Source: Sagittula sp048553715
Lineage (GTDB): Bacteria; Pseudomonadota; Alphaproteobacteria; Rhodobacterales; Rhodobacteraceae
Assembly: GCF_048553715.1 (NCBI RefSeq)
Contig: NZ_JBLZNC010000005.1
Location: forward strand, 124,001 to 188,000
Length of the DNA stretch: 64,000 nt
Direction: 5' to 3'
Part shown: positions 43,742-51,316 of the stretch, piece by piece
Numbering within the stretch: the first letter of the stretch is position 1
Layout: each line of letters starts with the position of its first letter
The notes under the pieces: model-generated
What the model was told of the DNA's origin: nothing
What the model saw: the letters and a program-made list of their open reading frames with translations, nothing else
Database searches by the model: none
Position numbers and translations under genes: made by a program

Positions 43742-44797
43742 ATGTTCTTTCTGGCGGGCGTTTTAGGCATGATGGCACTGGGGTCGGTTGTGATCGCCAG
43801 CACGAGCGTGTCCGACGATGATGAATATATCGAGGATGAAGGCGTCGCACCGGCGGTGCAGGACGTCGTTCTGCCGGAGGAGGCGGCGTCGTCTGTGGAC
43901 CCTGTGGCAGAACCGACCGATCCAGTTGCGGCGGAAGCCCCTGAAGGCGGGACATTGTTTGCCCGTTTGGGGCTGATCAATGTGGATGGGGCAGACCCGG
44001 ATCTGCCCGTCGATGCCATGCAATCCGGCGGCTCTGATACCGATCTTCTGGACGGGGCAGAGGGCGCTGATCGCCTGATCGGTTTGGGCGGTGACGACCT
44101 GATGCACGGCTTCGGCGGTGCGGATCAACTGGATGGCGGGGCAGGGGCCGATACGCTGCATGGCGAGGCGGGCAATGACCGCCTGTCCGGCGGCGCGGGC
44201 GATGACGCGCTGTTTGGTCATGACGGCGCAGATATTTTGGACGGTGGCGCAGGCGCGGATGTGGCCGATGGGGGCCTTGGCGGCGACATGCTGCGCGGCG
44301 GTACTGGCGATGATGCGCTGCACGGCCGCGAAGGGGCGGACACGCTGATCGGTGGCGAGGGGGAGGACACCCTGTTCGGAGGCTGGGGCGATGATCTGGT
44401 GGTCGGTGTCGCGCCAAATGTCTTTGGCGCGGATATGGACGGCGCGGATTACCTGAACGGTGGCGACGGGGACGACAGTTTGCTCGCAGGGTCCGAGGAC
44501 GTGCTGCATGGCGGGGCCGGGGCGGATATGATGGTTCTGGGTCACTGGATCACAGGGCAGGGCGCGGCGCTGGCCGATTTCGACAGCACCGAGGACCAGC
44601 TTGTGATCGTCTATGATGACAGCGACGCAGAGGCCGACCCCGAGCTGACGACCCGCGCCTCTGCCAATGATCCGGAGATGTCGGAAATCGTGCTGGATGG
44701 TCAGGTTCTGGCCGAGATGCCGACCCTCGACCTGCCCGATCCACAGGCCATGGTGCTGGTGGGCGAAAGCCTCGCCGACGCGCTGTTCCGCAGTTGA
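43742..44797 (+). CDS. Calcium-binding RTX-repeat protein
   Basis: A 351-residue protein. An N-terminal hydrophobic segment (FFLAGVLGMMALGSVVIAS) is followed by an acidic Pro/Ala/Glu linker (about residues 25-90), then about eight to ten RTX nonapeptide repeats of the GGxGxDxLx type (about residues 97-265, for example GGAGADTLHGEAGNDRLSGG), and an acidic C-terminal domain (about 270-351). RTX repeats bind calcium and are typical of type I-secreted proteins, but no type I secretion genes are adjacent. Here a membrane anchor or signal is at the N-terminus. ATG at 43742 after a GGGGTGGA site. Confidence 0.85.
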   Translation: MFFLAGVLGMMALGSVVIASTSVSDDDEYIEDEGVAPAVQDVVLPEEAASSVDPVAEPTDPVAAEAPEGGTLFARLGLINVDGADPDLPVDAMQSGGSDTDLLDGAEGADRLIGLGGDDLMHGFGGADQLDGGAGADTLHGEAGNDRLSGGAGDDALFGHDGADILDGGAGADVADGGLGGDMLRGGTGDDALHGREGADTLIGGEGEDTLFGGWGDDLVVGVAPNVFGADMDGADYLNGGDGDDSLLAGSEDVLHGGAGADMMVLGHWITGQGAALADFDSTEDQLVIVYDDSDAEADPELTTRASANDPEMSEIVLDGQVLAEMPTLDLPDPQAMVLVGESLADALFRS

Positions 44798-44923
44798 GCG
44801 GCCGGAGAAGCGTTTTTATCTTTGCTTTCGACGTAGAATCGCGTAAGCGACCGCATCCGCGCGGGCCGCTTGGCCTGCTTCTCCACGGGCCTTGCTGGAC
44901 GACATCCCGGCTTGCGCCATAAC

Positions 44924-44937
44924 CCTTTGATTAAAGG
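44924..44937 (+). promoter_or_regulatory. Possible Shine-Dalgarno-sequestering hairpin before rpsO
   Basis: CCTTT (44924-44928), loop GATT, AAAGG (44933-44937): the right arm is part of the AAAGGAG ribosome site that starts 13 bases before the rpsO ATG. S15 represses its own translation in several bacteria, through different leader structures. Five pairs only, so the structure is marginal. Confidence 0.3.
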
Positions 44938-44945
44938 AGACCCCG

Positions 44946-45215
44946 ATGTCGATCACAGTAGAAGAAAAAAACCGCCTGATGAAGGAATTCGCAACCAAGG
45001 AGGGTGACACTGGCTCCCCCGAGGTTCAGATCGCGATCCTGACGTCTCGCATCACCACCCTGACCGAGCACTTCAAGACCCACAAGAAGGACAACCACTC
45101 CCGTCGTGGTCTGCTCAAGCTGGTTGCTCAGCGTCGTAAGCTGCTGGACTACCTGAAGGGTAAGGAAGAAGCGCGTTACCAAGACCTGATCAAGCGTCTC
45201 GGCATCCGTCGCTAA
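44946..45215 (+). CDS. rpsO: 30S ribosomal protein S15
   Basis: An 89-residue S15, the primary 16S-binding protein of the platform: MSITVEEKNRLMKEFATKEG opens it, then GSPEVQIAILTSRI, NHSRRGLLKLVAQRRKLLDY and the C-terminal RLGIRR. Codon use is strongly biased (CGT, CTG, AAG), as expected for a highly expressed gene. AAAGGAG lies just before the ATG. Usually rpsO is directly followed by pnp; here a strong terminator and a reversed sulfotransferase-like gene lie between them. Confidence 0.98.
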   Translation: MSITVEEKNRLMKEFATKEGDTGSPEVQIAILTSRITTLTEHFKTHKKDNHSRRGLLKLVAQRRKLLDYLKGKEEARYQDLIKRLGIRR

Positions 45216-45250
45216 GACTATCGGGCGCGTTACGCGTTCGAGGGACAAGA

Positions 45251-45288
45251 AACGCCCGCTTCTGTCTGGAAGCGGGCGTTTTCTTTTG
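45251..45288 (+). terminator. Strong intrinsic terminator after rpsO
   Basis: Perfect 12-bp stem AACGCCCGCTTC (45251-45262) / GAAGCGGGCGTT (45269-45280) with a 6-base loop, followed by TTCTTTT. It is also close to the convergent sulfotransferase-like stop and has an A-run on its other side, so it may act in both directions. Confidence 0.88.
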
Positions 45289-45305
45289 TCGCGATCCTAG
45301 GCGGA

Positions 45306-46190
45306 TCAGGCGGACACAAGCCTGTCCTTGACCAATGTTACGCCCGCCATCTGTTCGATCTTGGCCAGATGCTGGTCATACAGCCCCGTCAAATGCGCGG
45401 CTTCGACGGTCGAGAAACCGAATTGCCGTTTCTTGCCCGCGTGTTTGCCAGCAATACGTGCCAGTTTTTTCGGGGTTATGGTTTCGCCTGCCTTCATGCG
45501 TTCCTGACATTCCAGAATGGCGGCGTCGCTGGGGCTGGTGTTGACCCGCGCTTCGATCTCTTGCAGCGGGATGTCGAGCTCCGGTACCAGCAGGCGGAGG
45601 AGGTCAGGGCTGGACGGGCGGTGCCTGAAATCAAGCACGGTCATCTGCTCGGGTTTGAGCGTGTCTTTGATCGTGGCCACCAGATCATGCCACCCCTGGT
45701 CGATGGCAAGGAACCTGTGGCGCACCGTGTCGAAGGGATCCATCCGCCTGTCTTGCGCGCGCAGCCGCCAGGCCGAGGCGTAGAAACTGTCGTAGGGGCG
45801 GACGAGGAACAGCAGGTGTTTGACCGGCCCGGGAAGGATGCCGTGCAACTGGGTCAGCCGCTTTTCCGCATCCGCGTAGAACTGGCCCTTGAACAGCCCC
45901 ATCATCAGGCCGGGCAGGTTTTCCTCGGACAAGATGACCTTGGGTTTTCCTGTCAGCTGCGCCGTCATACGGGCCTGCGCCCGCTCGACAATGGCGCCTT
46001 CGTTTTCAACACTGTCTCTTGGGGCAGGCAGCCGCAGCCGCAGGTTGCCCCCGTCCGCACCGTCACGACCGGGGTAGAGCACGTCAAAACCCGCATCGCG
46101 CAGCGCGGCGGCGTTTTGCCCCAAACACATCTGGAAACTGCTGGACCCGGTGCGATGGGCCCCCATGTGAAGATAGACCTGCGGCGTCAT
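45306..46190 (-). CDS. Sulfotransferase-like protein
   Basis: A 294-residue P-loop protein. The N-terminal YLHMGAHRTGSSSFQMCL resembles the 5'-phosphosulfate-binding loop of sulfotransferases (HxGxxKTGTTxLQ type). A second block, HLLFLVRPYDSFYASAWRL, resembles the 3'-phosphate-binding strand-loop-helix. The acceptor is unknown; marine alphaproteobacteria carry many such proteins near polysaccharide genes, but none are adjacent here. The ATG at 46190 gives the family-like N-terminus; an upstream extension overlaps the pnp leader. It lies reversed between rpsO and pnp. Confidence 0.72.
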   Translation of the reverse strand: MTPQVYLHMGAHRTGSSSFQMCLGQNAAALRDAGFDVLYPGRDGADGGNLRLRLPAPRDSVENEGAIVERAQARMTAQLTGKPKVILSEENLPGLMMGLFKGQFYADAEKRLTQLHGILPGPVKHLLFLVRPYDSFYASAWRLRAQDRRMDPFDTVRHRFLAIDQGWHDLVATIKDTLKPEQMTVLDFRHRPSSPDLLRLLVPELDIPLQEIEARVNTSPSDAAILECQERMKAGETITPKKLARIAGKHAGKKRQFGFSTVEAAHLTGLYDQHLAKIEQMAGVTLVKDRLVSA

Positions 46191-46334
46191 GTGATGCTCC
46201 TGCTGTGGATCTTTTGTTGCGCAAACCGGTTCAGACGACAAGATCGCTTTGCGTTTCACCCGAAAACAGGTTATGGCGCGTGTCATCTGAGACGTGACGC
46301 ACGGACCCCGGCGCATGAAACGATAAGAGGGGTC

Positions 46335-46391
46335 GGCGGCAATGGGGCCGCCATTCAAACGGAGGACCCGAGAGGGCTCGGGAGTGCCTCC
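46335..46391 (+). promoter_or_regulatory. Double hairpin in the pnp leader (candidate autoregulatory site)
   Basis: First hairpin GGCGGC/GCCGCC (46335-46340, 46347-46352). Second, larger hairpin 46361-46391: GGAGG-A-CCCGAG, loop AGGG, CTCGGG-AGTG-CCTCC, an 11-bp stem with an internal bulge. It ends 5 bases before the AGGA site and 16 bases before the pnp ATG. In E. coli, PNPase autoregulates through an RNase III-processed leader stem; a similar role here is inferred. Confidence 0.45.
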
Positions 46392-46407
46392 AGACAGGAT
46401 ACGCTAG

Positions 46408-48543
46408 ATGTTTAACGAAGTGAAAAAGACACTCCAGTGGGGCGAAGAGACGCTGACGCTGGAAACCGGCAAGGTTGCGCGCCAGGCTGACGGTACCGTG
46501 ATCGCCACTCTGGGCGAAACGAGCGTCATGGCAAACGTGACCTTTGCCAAGAGCCAGAAAGAGGGCCAGGACTTCTTTCCGCTCACCGTTCACTATCAGG
46601 AAAAATACTACGCTGCCGGCAAGATCCCCGGCGGTTTCTTCAAGCGCGAGGCGCGCCCGACCGAAAAAGAGACGCTGACCGCGCGTCTGATCGACCGTCC
46701 GATCCGCCCGCTGTTTGTGCCCGGCTTCAAAAACGAAGTTCTGGTCATGTGCACCGTGCTGAGCCACGATCTGGTCAACGACCCCGATATCGTTGCGATG
46801 ATCGCAGCCTCCGCCGCGCTGACCATCTCCGGCGCGCCCTTCCGTGGCCCGATCGCCGGGTGCCGCGTGGGCTTTGAAGACGGCTCTTACGTGTTGAACC
46901 CGACTGTCGATGACATGCAGGATCTGCGCAACAACCCCGAGCAGCGTCTGGACCTTGTCGTCGCCGGCACCAAAGACGCCGTGATGATGGTCGAATCCGA
47001 AGCCTACGAGCTGACCGAAGAGGAAATGCTGGGCGCGGTGATGTTCGCACACGAGCAGATCCAGCCGGTCAACGACCTGATCATCGAACTGGCCGAAGAA
47101 TGCGCCAAAGAGCCGTTCGACTTCGTGGCGCCCGACTACTCTGACCTCTTCGCAGCTGTTCAGGCCGCGGGCGAGGAAAAGATGAAAACCGCCTATGCCA
47201 TCTCTGACAAGCAAGAGCGCGTCGCCGCTGTTGCCGCTGCCAAAGAAGACATCAAGGCCGCGCTCAGCGAAGAGCAGCTCGCCGATGCCAACCTCGGCTC
47301 CGCGCTGAAAAAGCTGGAATCCAACGTGCTGCGTTCGGATGTGGTCAAGAACAAGCGCCGCATCGACGGTCGTGATCTTGATCAGGTCCGCGCCATCGTG
47401 TCCGAGACCGGCGTCCTGCCGCGCACCCACGGCTCCGCCCTGTTCACCCGTGGTGAAACGCAGGCGCTGGTTGTGACCACTCTGGGCACCGGCGACGACG
47501 AACAGTTCATCGACGCGCTGCACGGCAATTTCAAATCCAACTTCCTGCTGCACTACAACTTCCCTCCCTATTCGGTTGGTGAAGTGGGTCGTGTGGGCTC
47601 TCCGGGCCGCCGCGAAATCGGCCACGGCAAGCTGGCATGGCGCGCGCTGCAGGCGGTTCTGCCGTCCGCGACCGATTTCCCCTACACCATCCGTCTGGTG
47701 TCCGAGATCACCGAATCCAACGGCTCGTCCTCGATGGCGTCCGTCTGTGGTGGCTCGCTGTCGATGATGGATGCAGGCGTTCCGCTGAAATCCCCGGTGG
47801 CCGGTGTGGCCATGGGTCTCGTTCTCGAAGATGACGGCGCCTACGGCATCCTGACCGACATCCTCGGCGACGAGGATCACCTCGGCGACATGGACTTCAA
47901 AGTAGCAGGCACCGAGAACGGCATCACCTCGCTGCAGATGGACATCAAGGTCGCAGGCATCACGCCCGAGATCATGCAGACCGCACTGGCACAGGCCAAA
48001 GCGGGCCGTCTGCACATCCTTGGCGAGATGTCCAAAGCCATCTCCGAGGCGGGCTCCTTCTCCGAGCACGCACCGCGCATCGAGACGATGAACATCCCCA
48101 CCGACAAGATCCGCGAAGTGATCGGCTCCGGTGGCAAGGTCATCCGCGAGATCGTGGAAACCTCGGGCGCAAAGGTCGACATCAACGACGACGGCGTGAT
48201 CAAGATCGCCTCCCCCGATGGTGCGTCCATCCAGAAGGCCTACGACATGATCTACTCGATCGTCGCAGAGCCGGAAGAGGGTGCCATCTACAAAGGCAAA
48301 GTCGTGAAAATCGTCGATTTCGGCGCTTTCGTGAACTTCTTCGGCAAGCGTGACGGTCTCGTTCACGTCAGCCAGATCGAAAACCGCCGCCTGAACCACC
48401 CCTCCGACGTTCTCAAAGAAGGTCAGGAAGTGTTCGTGAAACTGCTGGGCTTCGACGATCGCGGCAAGGTCCGCCTCGCCATGAAAATGGTCGATCAGGA
48501 AACCGGCACCGAAATCACCAAAGAAGAAGAGCAGGCCGAATAA
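46408..48543 (+). CDS. pnp: Polyribonucleotide nucleotidyltransferase (PNPase)
   Basis: A 711-residue PNPase, the phosphorolytic 3'-5' exoribonuclease of the RNA degradosome. Domain order: RNase PH 1 (about 10-230), linker helices (about 240-310), RNase PH 2 with the catalytic block (about 320-550, PGRREIGHGKLAWRAL, SSMASVCGGSLSMMDAG), KH (about 555-615, IPTDKIREVIGSGGKVIREI) and S1 (about 620-690, YKGKVVKIVDFGAFVNF). Full length. Strong codon bias like rpsO. It has its own leader with a long hairpin just before the ribosome site and ends in a UUCG-loop terminator. Confidence 0.98.
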   Translation: MFNEVKKTLQWGEETLTLETGKVARQADGTVIATLGETSVMANVTFAKSQKEGQDFFPLTVHYQEKYYAAGKIPGGFFKREARPTEKETLTARLIDRPIRPLFVPGFKNEVLVMCTVLSHDLVNDPDIVAMIAASAALTISGAPFRGPIAGCRVGFEDGSYVLNPTVDDMQDLRNNPEQRLDLVVAGTKDAVMMVESEAYELTEEEMLGAVMFAHEQIQPVNDLIIELAEECAKEPFDFVAPDYSDLFAAVQAAGEEKMKTAYAISDKQERVAAVAAAKEDIKAALSEEQLADANLGSALKKLESNVLRSDVVKNKRRIDGRDLDQVRAIVSETGVLPRTHGSALFTRGETQALVVTTLGTGDDEQFIDALHGNFKSNFLLHYNFPPYSVGEVGRVGSPGRREIGHGKLAWRALQAVLPSATDFPYTIRLVSEITESNGSSSMASVCGGSLSMMDAGVPLKSPVAGVAMGLVLEDDGAYGILTDILGDEDHLGDMDFKVAGTENGITSLQMDIKVAGITPEIMQTALAQAKAGRLHILGEMSKAISEAGSFSEHAPRIETMNIPTDKIREVIGSGGKVIREIVETSGAKVDINDDGVIKIASPDGASIQKAYDMIYSIVAEPEEGAIYKGKVVKIVDFGAFVNFFGKRDGLVHVSQIENRRLNHPSDVLKEGQEVFVKLLGFDDRGKVRLAMKMVDQETGTEITKEEEQAE

Positions 48544-48567
48544 GCCGCTGTTCATCTGCAAACTTAC

Positions 48568-48596
48568 AACGGGCGGCCCTTCGGGTCGCCCGTTTT
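48568..48596 (+). terminator. Intrinsic terminator after pnp
   Basis: Left arm AACGGGCGGCCC (48568-48579) pairs with GGGTCGCCCGTT (48583-48594), one G-T wobble, closed by a C(TTCG)G-type loop and followed by TTGG. The T-tract is short, but the stem is very stable. Confidence 0.75.
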
Positions 48597-48706
48597 GGTT
48601 CGGGGAAGTAATTATAAAAATTAACCATGTGCCCCGCGCCATCATCGGCCATTTTCACACAAGCGGTCGCAAACCTCGTACCTACTCACGGCACGCGGCA
48701 GCTGCG

Positions 48707-48730
48707 GGCTCTGGCGCATGCGTCAGAGCC
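48707..48730. repeat. 24-bp near-perfect palindrome upstream of the YigZ-like gene
   Basis: GGCTCTGGCGCA / TGCGTCAGAGCC: self-complementary except for one G-T wobble pair, with no separate loop. It lies 40 bases before the YigZ/IMPACT-like start and 113 bases after the pnp terminator. Could be an operator for a dimeric regulator or a weak hairpin; nothing decides. Confidence 0.4.
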
Positions 48731-48769
48731 TTGCTTTCCCATGGCGCGCCTCTGCGCTAAGACCGCCAT

Positions 48770-49117
48770 ATGATCGTTCTGGAAAATATCATCTCTGATC
48801 GCGGATCGCGCTACGCCGTCTCAGGCGGGCCCTGTGCCAATTCAGAAGATGCAGCCGCATTCCTCAAGGAACTGACCCGCCGCAAAAAATTCGCCAAAGC
48901 CACCCACAATACATGGGCCTGTATCGCGTCTGGAACGCCAATCAAGAACGACGATGGCGAAAGCGGCGCGGGCATGGTCATCTTGCGCATGCTGGAACGC
49001 GAAGGGCTGGAAAACGAAATCGTTGTCGTCACGAGGTGGTATGGCGGCAAACATCTGGGCGGTGACCGTTTCCGCCATGTCCAAGATGCCGTGCGTTTTT
49101 ACCTCGACGCCCGATAA
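48770..49117 (+). CDS. YigZ/IMPACT family protein (UPF0029 N-terminal domain only)
   Basis: A 115-residue protein with the IMPACT N-terminal signature: FAKATHNTWACIAS, KNDDGESGAGMVILRML and VVVTRWYGGKHLGGDRF. Full-length YigZ has about 200 residues and a second domain, which is lacking here; stand-alone short members exist in alphaproteobacteria. Eukaryotic IMPACT inhibits Gcn2 kinase; the bacterial function is unknown, possibly RNA- or ribosome-related. ATG at 48770; no clear ribosome site upstream. Confidence 0.85.
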   Translation: MIVLENIISDRGSRYAVSGGPCANSEDAAAFLKELTRRKKFAKATHNTWACIASGTPIKNDDGESGAGMVILRMLEREGLENEIVVVTRWYGGKHLGGDRFRHVQDAVRFYLDAR

Positions 49118-49187
49118 TCTCCCAACCTTATGCTTTTTCTTGGTCAAAATACCTGAACGCGCGGGCGCAGGCCGCGCTGCCCGCAGA

Positions 49188-49216
49188 GCAAAAAAAGACC
49201 CGGGCAAACGCCCGGG
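49188..49216 (-). terminator. Strong intrinsic terminator on the minus strand
   Basis: Perfect 7-bp GC stem CCCGGGC/GCCCGGG (49199-49205, 49210-49216), GTTT loop on the minus strand, followed by TC and seven T. It is 172 bases beyond the stop of the response-regulator gene, so it ends either that transcript or a separate small RNA. Confidence 0.85.
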
Positions 49217-49270
49217 CCAGGTCCAACAGGGAGGGTGCATATGATCACCCGCATATGCGACGGGAACTCT
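49188..49270 (-). ncRNA. Candidate small RNA of about 80 nt
   Basis: On the minus strand, a TTGACA-like box (49305-49300) with only a poor -10 precedes about 80 bases. These contain a stem-loop (GCATATG 49252-49258 with CATATGC 49237-49243, 8-base loop), an apparently unpaired C-rich stretch ACCCTCCCTGTTGG (about 49220-49235), and a strong terminator. Stem-loop, CCUCCC-type single strand and terminator is a layout seen in alphaproteobacterial regulatory RNAs of the MmgR/suhB kind. It may instead be the 3' UTR of the regulator gene 118 bases upstream. Confidence 0.42.
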
Positions 49271-49388
49271 CGACGCTGCTAATCTGTCAGCGTGTCATCT
49301 GTCAAACGCGGTTTCCGCAAAAGGGTTCCTTTGAAAATTGCAATCGTCAGGAATTTTTACGAAACACCGCGATACGCGGGAGCGCGCG

Positions 49389-50075
49389 TTACGACACCAA
49401 GCGGTATCCGCCGCTTTCTGTCACCAGCAAACGGGCGTTCGACGGATCGGGTTCGATCTTCTGGCGCAGGCGATAGATGTGGGTTTCCAGCGTATGGGTT
49501 GTCACGCCCGCGTTGTAGCCCCAGACCTCGTGCAGCAGTGTGTCACGCGGCACCACACCGTCGGTGGACCGATACAGAAACTTCAAGATGTTGGTCTCTT
49601 TCTCGGTCAGACGGATCTTGCGATTGTCTTCTGTCTCAAGCGTTTTCATTGACGGCTTGAACGTATAGGGGCCGACGGTGAACACGGCGTCTTCGGATTG
49701 TTCATGCTGGCGCAGCTGGGCGCGGATGCGTGCCAGCAGGACCGGAAACTTAAACGGCTTCGTCACGTAATCATTGGCCCCCGCGTCGAGACCCAGAATG
49801 GTGTCAGCGTCGCTGTCATGCCCGGTCAGCATCAGGATCGGTGCCTTGATACCCTGTTTGCGCATCAGGCGGCACAGCTCGCGGCCATCTGTGTCAGGCA
49901 GGCCCACGTCGAGGATGATCAGGTCGTAGATCTGTTCCTTGACCCGTGCCATAGCGGTGGCAGCGCTGTCTGCTTCGAACACCTCGAAGTCTTCGGTCAT
50001 GATCAATTGCTCGGCTAGCGCCTCGCGCAGATCTTCGTCGTCATCGACCAGCAGGATGTTTCGCAGTTGCGCCAT
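49389..50075 (-). CDS. OmpR/PhoB-family response regulator
   Basis: A 228-residue two-domain regulator. Receiver (about 1-120): NILLVDDDEDLREAL, phospho-acceptor D56 in LIILDVGLP, MLTGHDSDAD and the Lys of YVTKPFKFP. The C-terminal winged helix (about 130-226) includes LTEKETNILKFLYRSTDGVV and HTLETHIYRLRQKIEPDP. No sensor kinase is adjacent, so it is an orphan here. The ATG at 50075 is the first that starts the receiver strand. Divergent from ribA by 146 bases. The regulated genes are unknown. Confidence 0.93.
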   Translation of the reverse strand: MAQLRNILLVDDDEDLREALAEQLIMTEDFEVFEADSAATAMARVKEQIYDLIILDVGLPDTDGRELCRLMRKQGIKAPILMLTGHDSDADTILGLDAGANDYVTKPFKFPVLLARIRAQLRQHEQSEDAVFTVGPYTFKPSMKTLETEDNRKIRLTEKETNILKFLYRSTDGVVPRDTLLHEVWGYNAGVTTHTLETHIYRLRQKIEPDPSNARLLVTESGGYRLVS

Positions 50076-50221
50076 TTCTCGGTTCCCGTTGTTGCCTTTC
50101 AGGGCAGATGGCGGCAAGCAGTGGAGCTGACAAGGAATGTGGCAAAGCGTTCACGGTCTCGTGTCCGGGAACGGCCTTTGTTACAGAAAAAAGCGACTTT
50201 TGTAACGTGGAGTGTCAAGCC

Positions 50222-51298
50222 ATGGGGCCGGATCTGAACGAATTGCTGGCACGCGCCCGTGGGGATTTGCGGCTGGGCGTGCCGGTTGTGCTGCGCGGGG
50301 CCACGGGCGCTGTTCTGGTCGCGGCCGCGGAAACGCTGTCATCGGATCGCCTGCGCGAGATGCAGCAGATGGGCGCGCTGGACATGGCGGTGACCGACCG
50401 GCGGGCCGAGACGCTCAAGGCGCGGCCCTATGACGGGGATCTTGCGCGGATCGTTGTGCCTCGGGATGCGGACCGCCGCTGGATCGAAGGGGTGGCCGAC
50501 CCGTCCGAGGATCTTGCCCGCCCGATGAAAGGACCCTTGGTCACGCGGCGCGAGGGGAACGCGGTGCTCCACCGCGTCGGTATTGCGCTGTGCAAGGCGG
50601 CGCGTCTGTTACCTGCGGCCCTTCTGGTGCCGGTCCCCGCAGATTACGCTGCTTCCGAGTTACTGACAGAGCTGGACGCGGTGGCCGCCGGTCCGCTGAT
50701 GTCCGGCCTGCATGCCTTGGGGCATGTGGTGTCTGCGCGGGTCCCGCTGCGGGCTGCTGAAAACGCAAGGCTGCATATCTTCCGCCCCGGCGACGGGACC
50801 GAGGAACATTACGCCATAGAAATCGGCCGCCCTGATCGTAGCAAACCTGTTCTGGCGCGTCTGCATTCGGCCTGTTTCACCGGCGATGTGATCGGATCGC
50901 TGAAATGCGACTGCGGTCCACAGCTTGACGCGGCGCTGGCGCAAATGGGCGACCAAGGCGAAGGCGTGCTGTTGTATCTGCAACAAGAAGGGCGCGGGAT
51001 TGGTCTGGCCAATAAGATGCGCGCCTATGCGCTGCAGGATCAGGGGTTTGACACCGTCGAGGCGAACCACCGGCTGGGGTTCGAGGATGACGAGCGAGAT
51101 TTCCGCCTTGGGGCGCAGATGCTGGGAAACCTCGGTTTCAAAAGCGTGCGTCTGCTGACCAACAACCCCGCCAAGATCGCCATGATGTCGGCCTGCGGGA
51201 TCGAGGTGACAGAGCGGGTGCCGCTCAAGGTTGGGCTGTCAGAGCATAACGAGCGCTATCTGGCGGTGAAGGCCGCGAAATCCGGCCATCTGCTGTAA
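50222..51298 (+). CDS. ribA: GTP cyclohydrolase II with N-terminal extension (RibA)
   Basis: A 358-residue protein. Residues about 165-355 are a complete GTP cyclohydrolase II, first step of riboflavin synthesis: zinc Cys in LHSACFTGDVIGSLKCDCGP, then LLYLQQEGRGIGLANKMRAY, QMLGNLGFKSVRLLTNNP and the final ITERVPL-like segment. The N-terminal 160 residues are not a normal DHBP synthase (its DERENEGD metal motif is absent) and look like a degenerate version, as in other alphaproteobacterial RibA proteins. Start ATG at 50222. The next gene follows after 18 bases. Confidence 0.93.
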   Translation: MGPDLNELLARARGDLRLGVPVVLRGATGAVLVAAAETLSSDRLREMQQMGALDMAVTDRRAETLKARPYDGDLARIVVPRDADRRWIEGVADPSEDLARPMKGPLVTRREGNAVLHRVGIALCKAARLLPAALLVPVPADYAASELLTELDAVAAGPLMSGLHALGHVVSARVPLRAAENARLHIFRPGDGTEEHYAIEIGRPDRSKPVLARLHSACFTGDVIGSLKCDCGPQLDAALAQMGDQGEGVLLYLQQEGRGIGLANKMRAYALQDQGFDTVEANHRLGFEDDERDFRLGAQMLGNLGFKSVRLLTNNPAKIAMMSACGIEVTERVPLKVGLSEHNERYLAVKAAKSGHLL

Positions 51299-51316
51299 CG
51301 ACAGGCGAGGGGCACC

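Noticed and set aside
46231..48645. Very long open frame (about 800 codons) antisense to pnp
   Set aside because: It is the complement of a complete PNPase with all motifs and strong codon bias; the antisense protein has low-complexity composition and no family.
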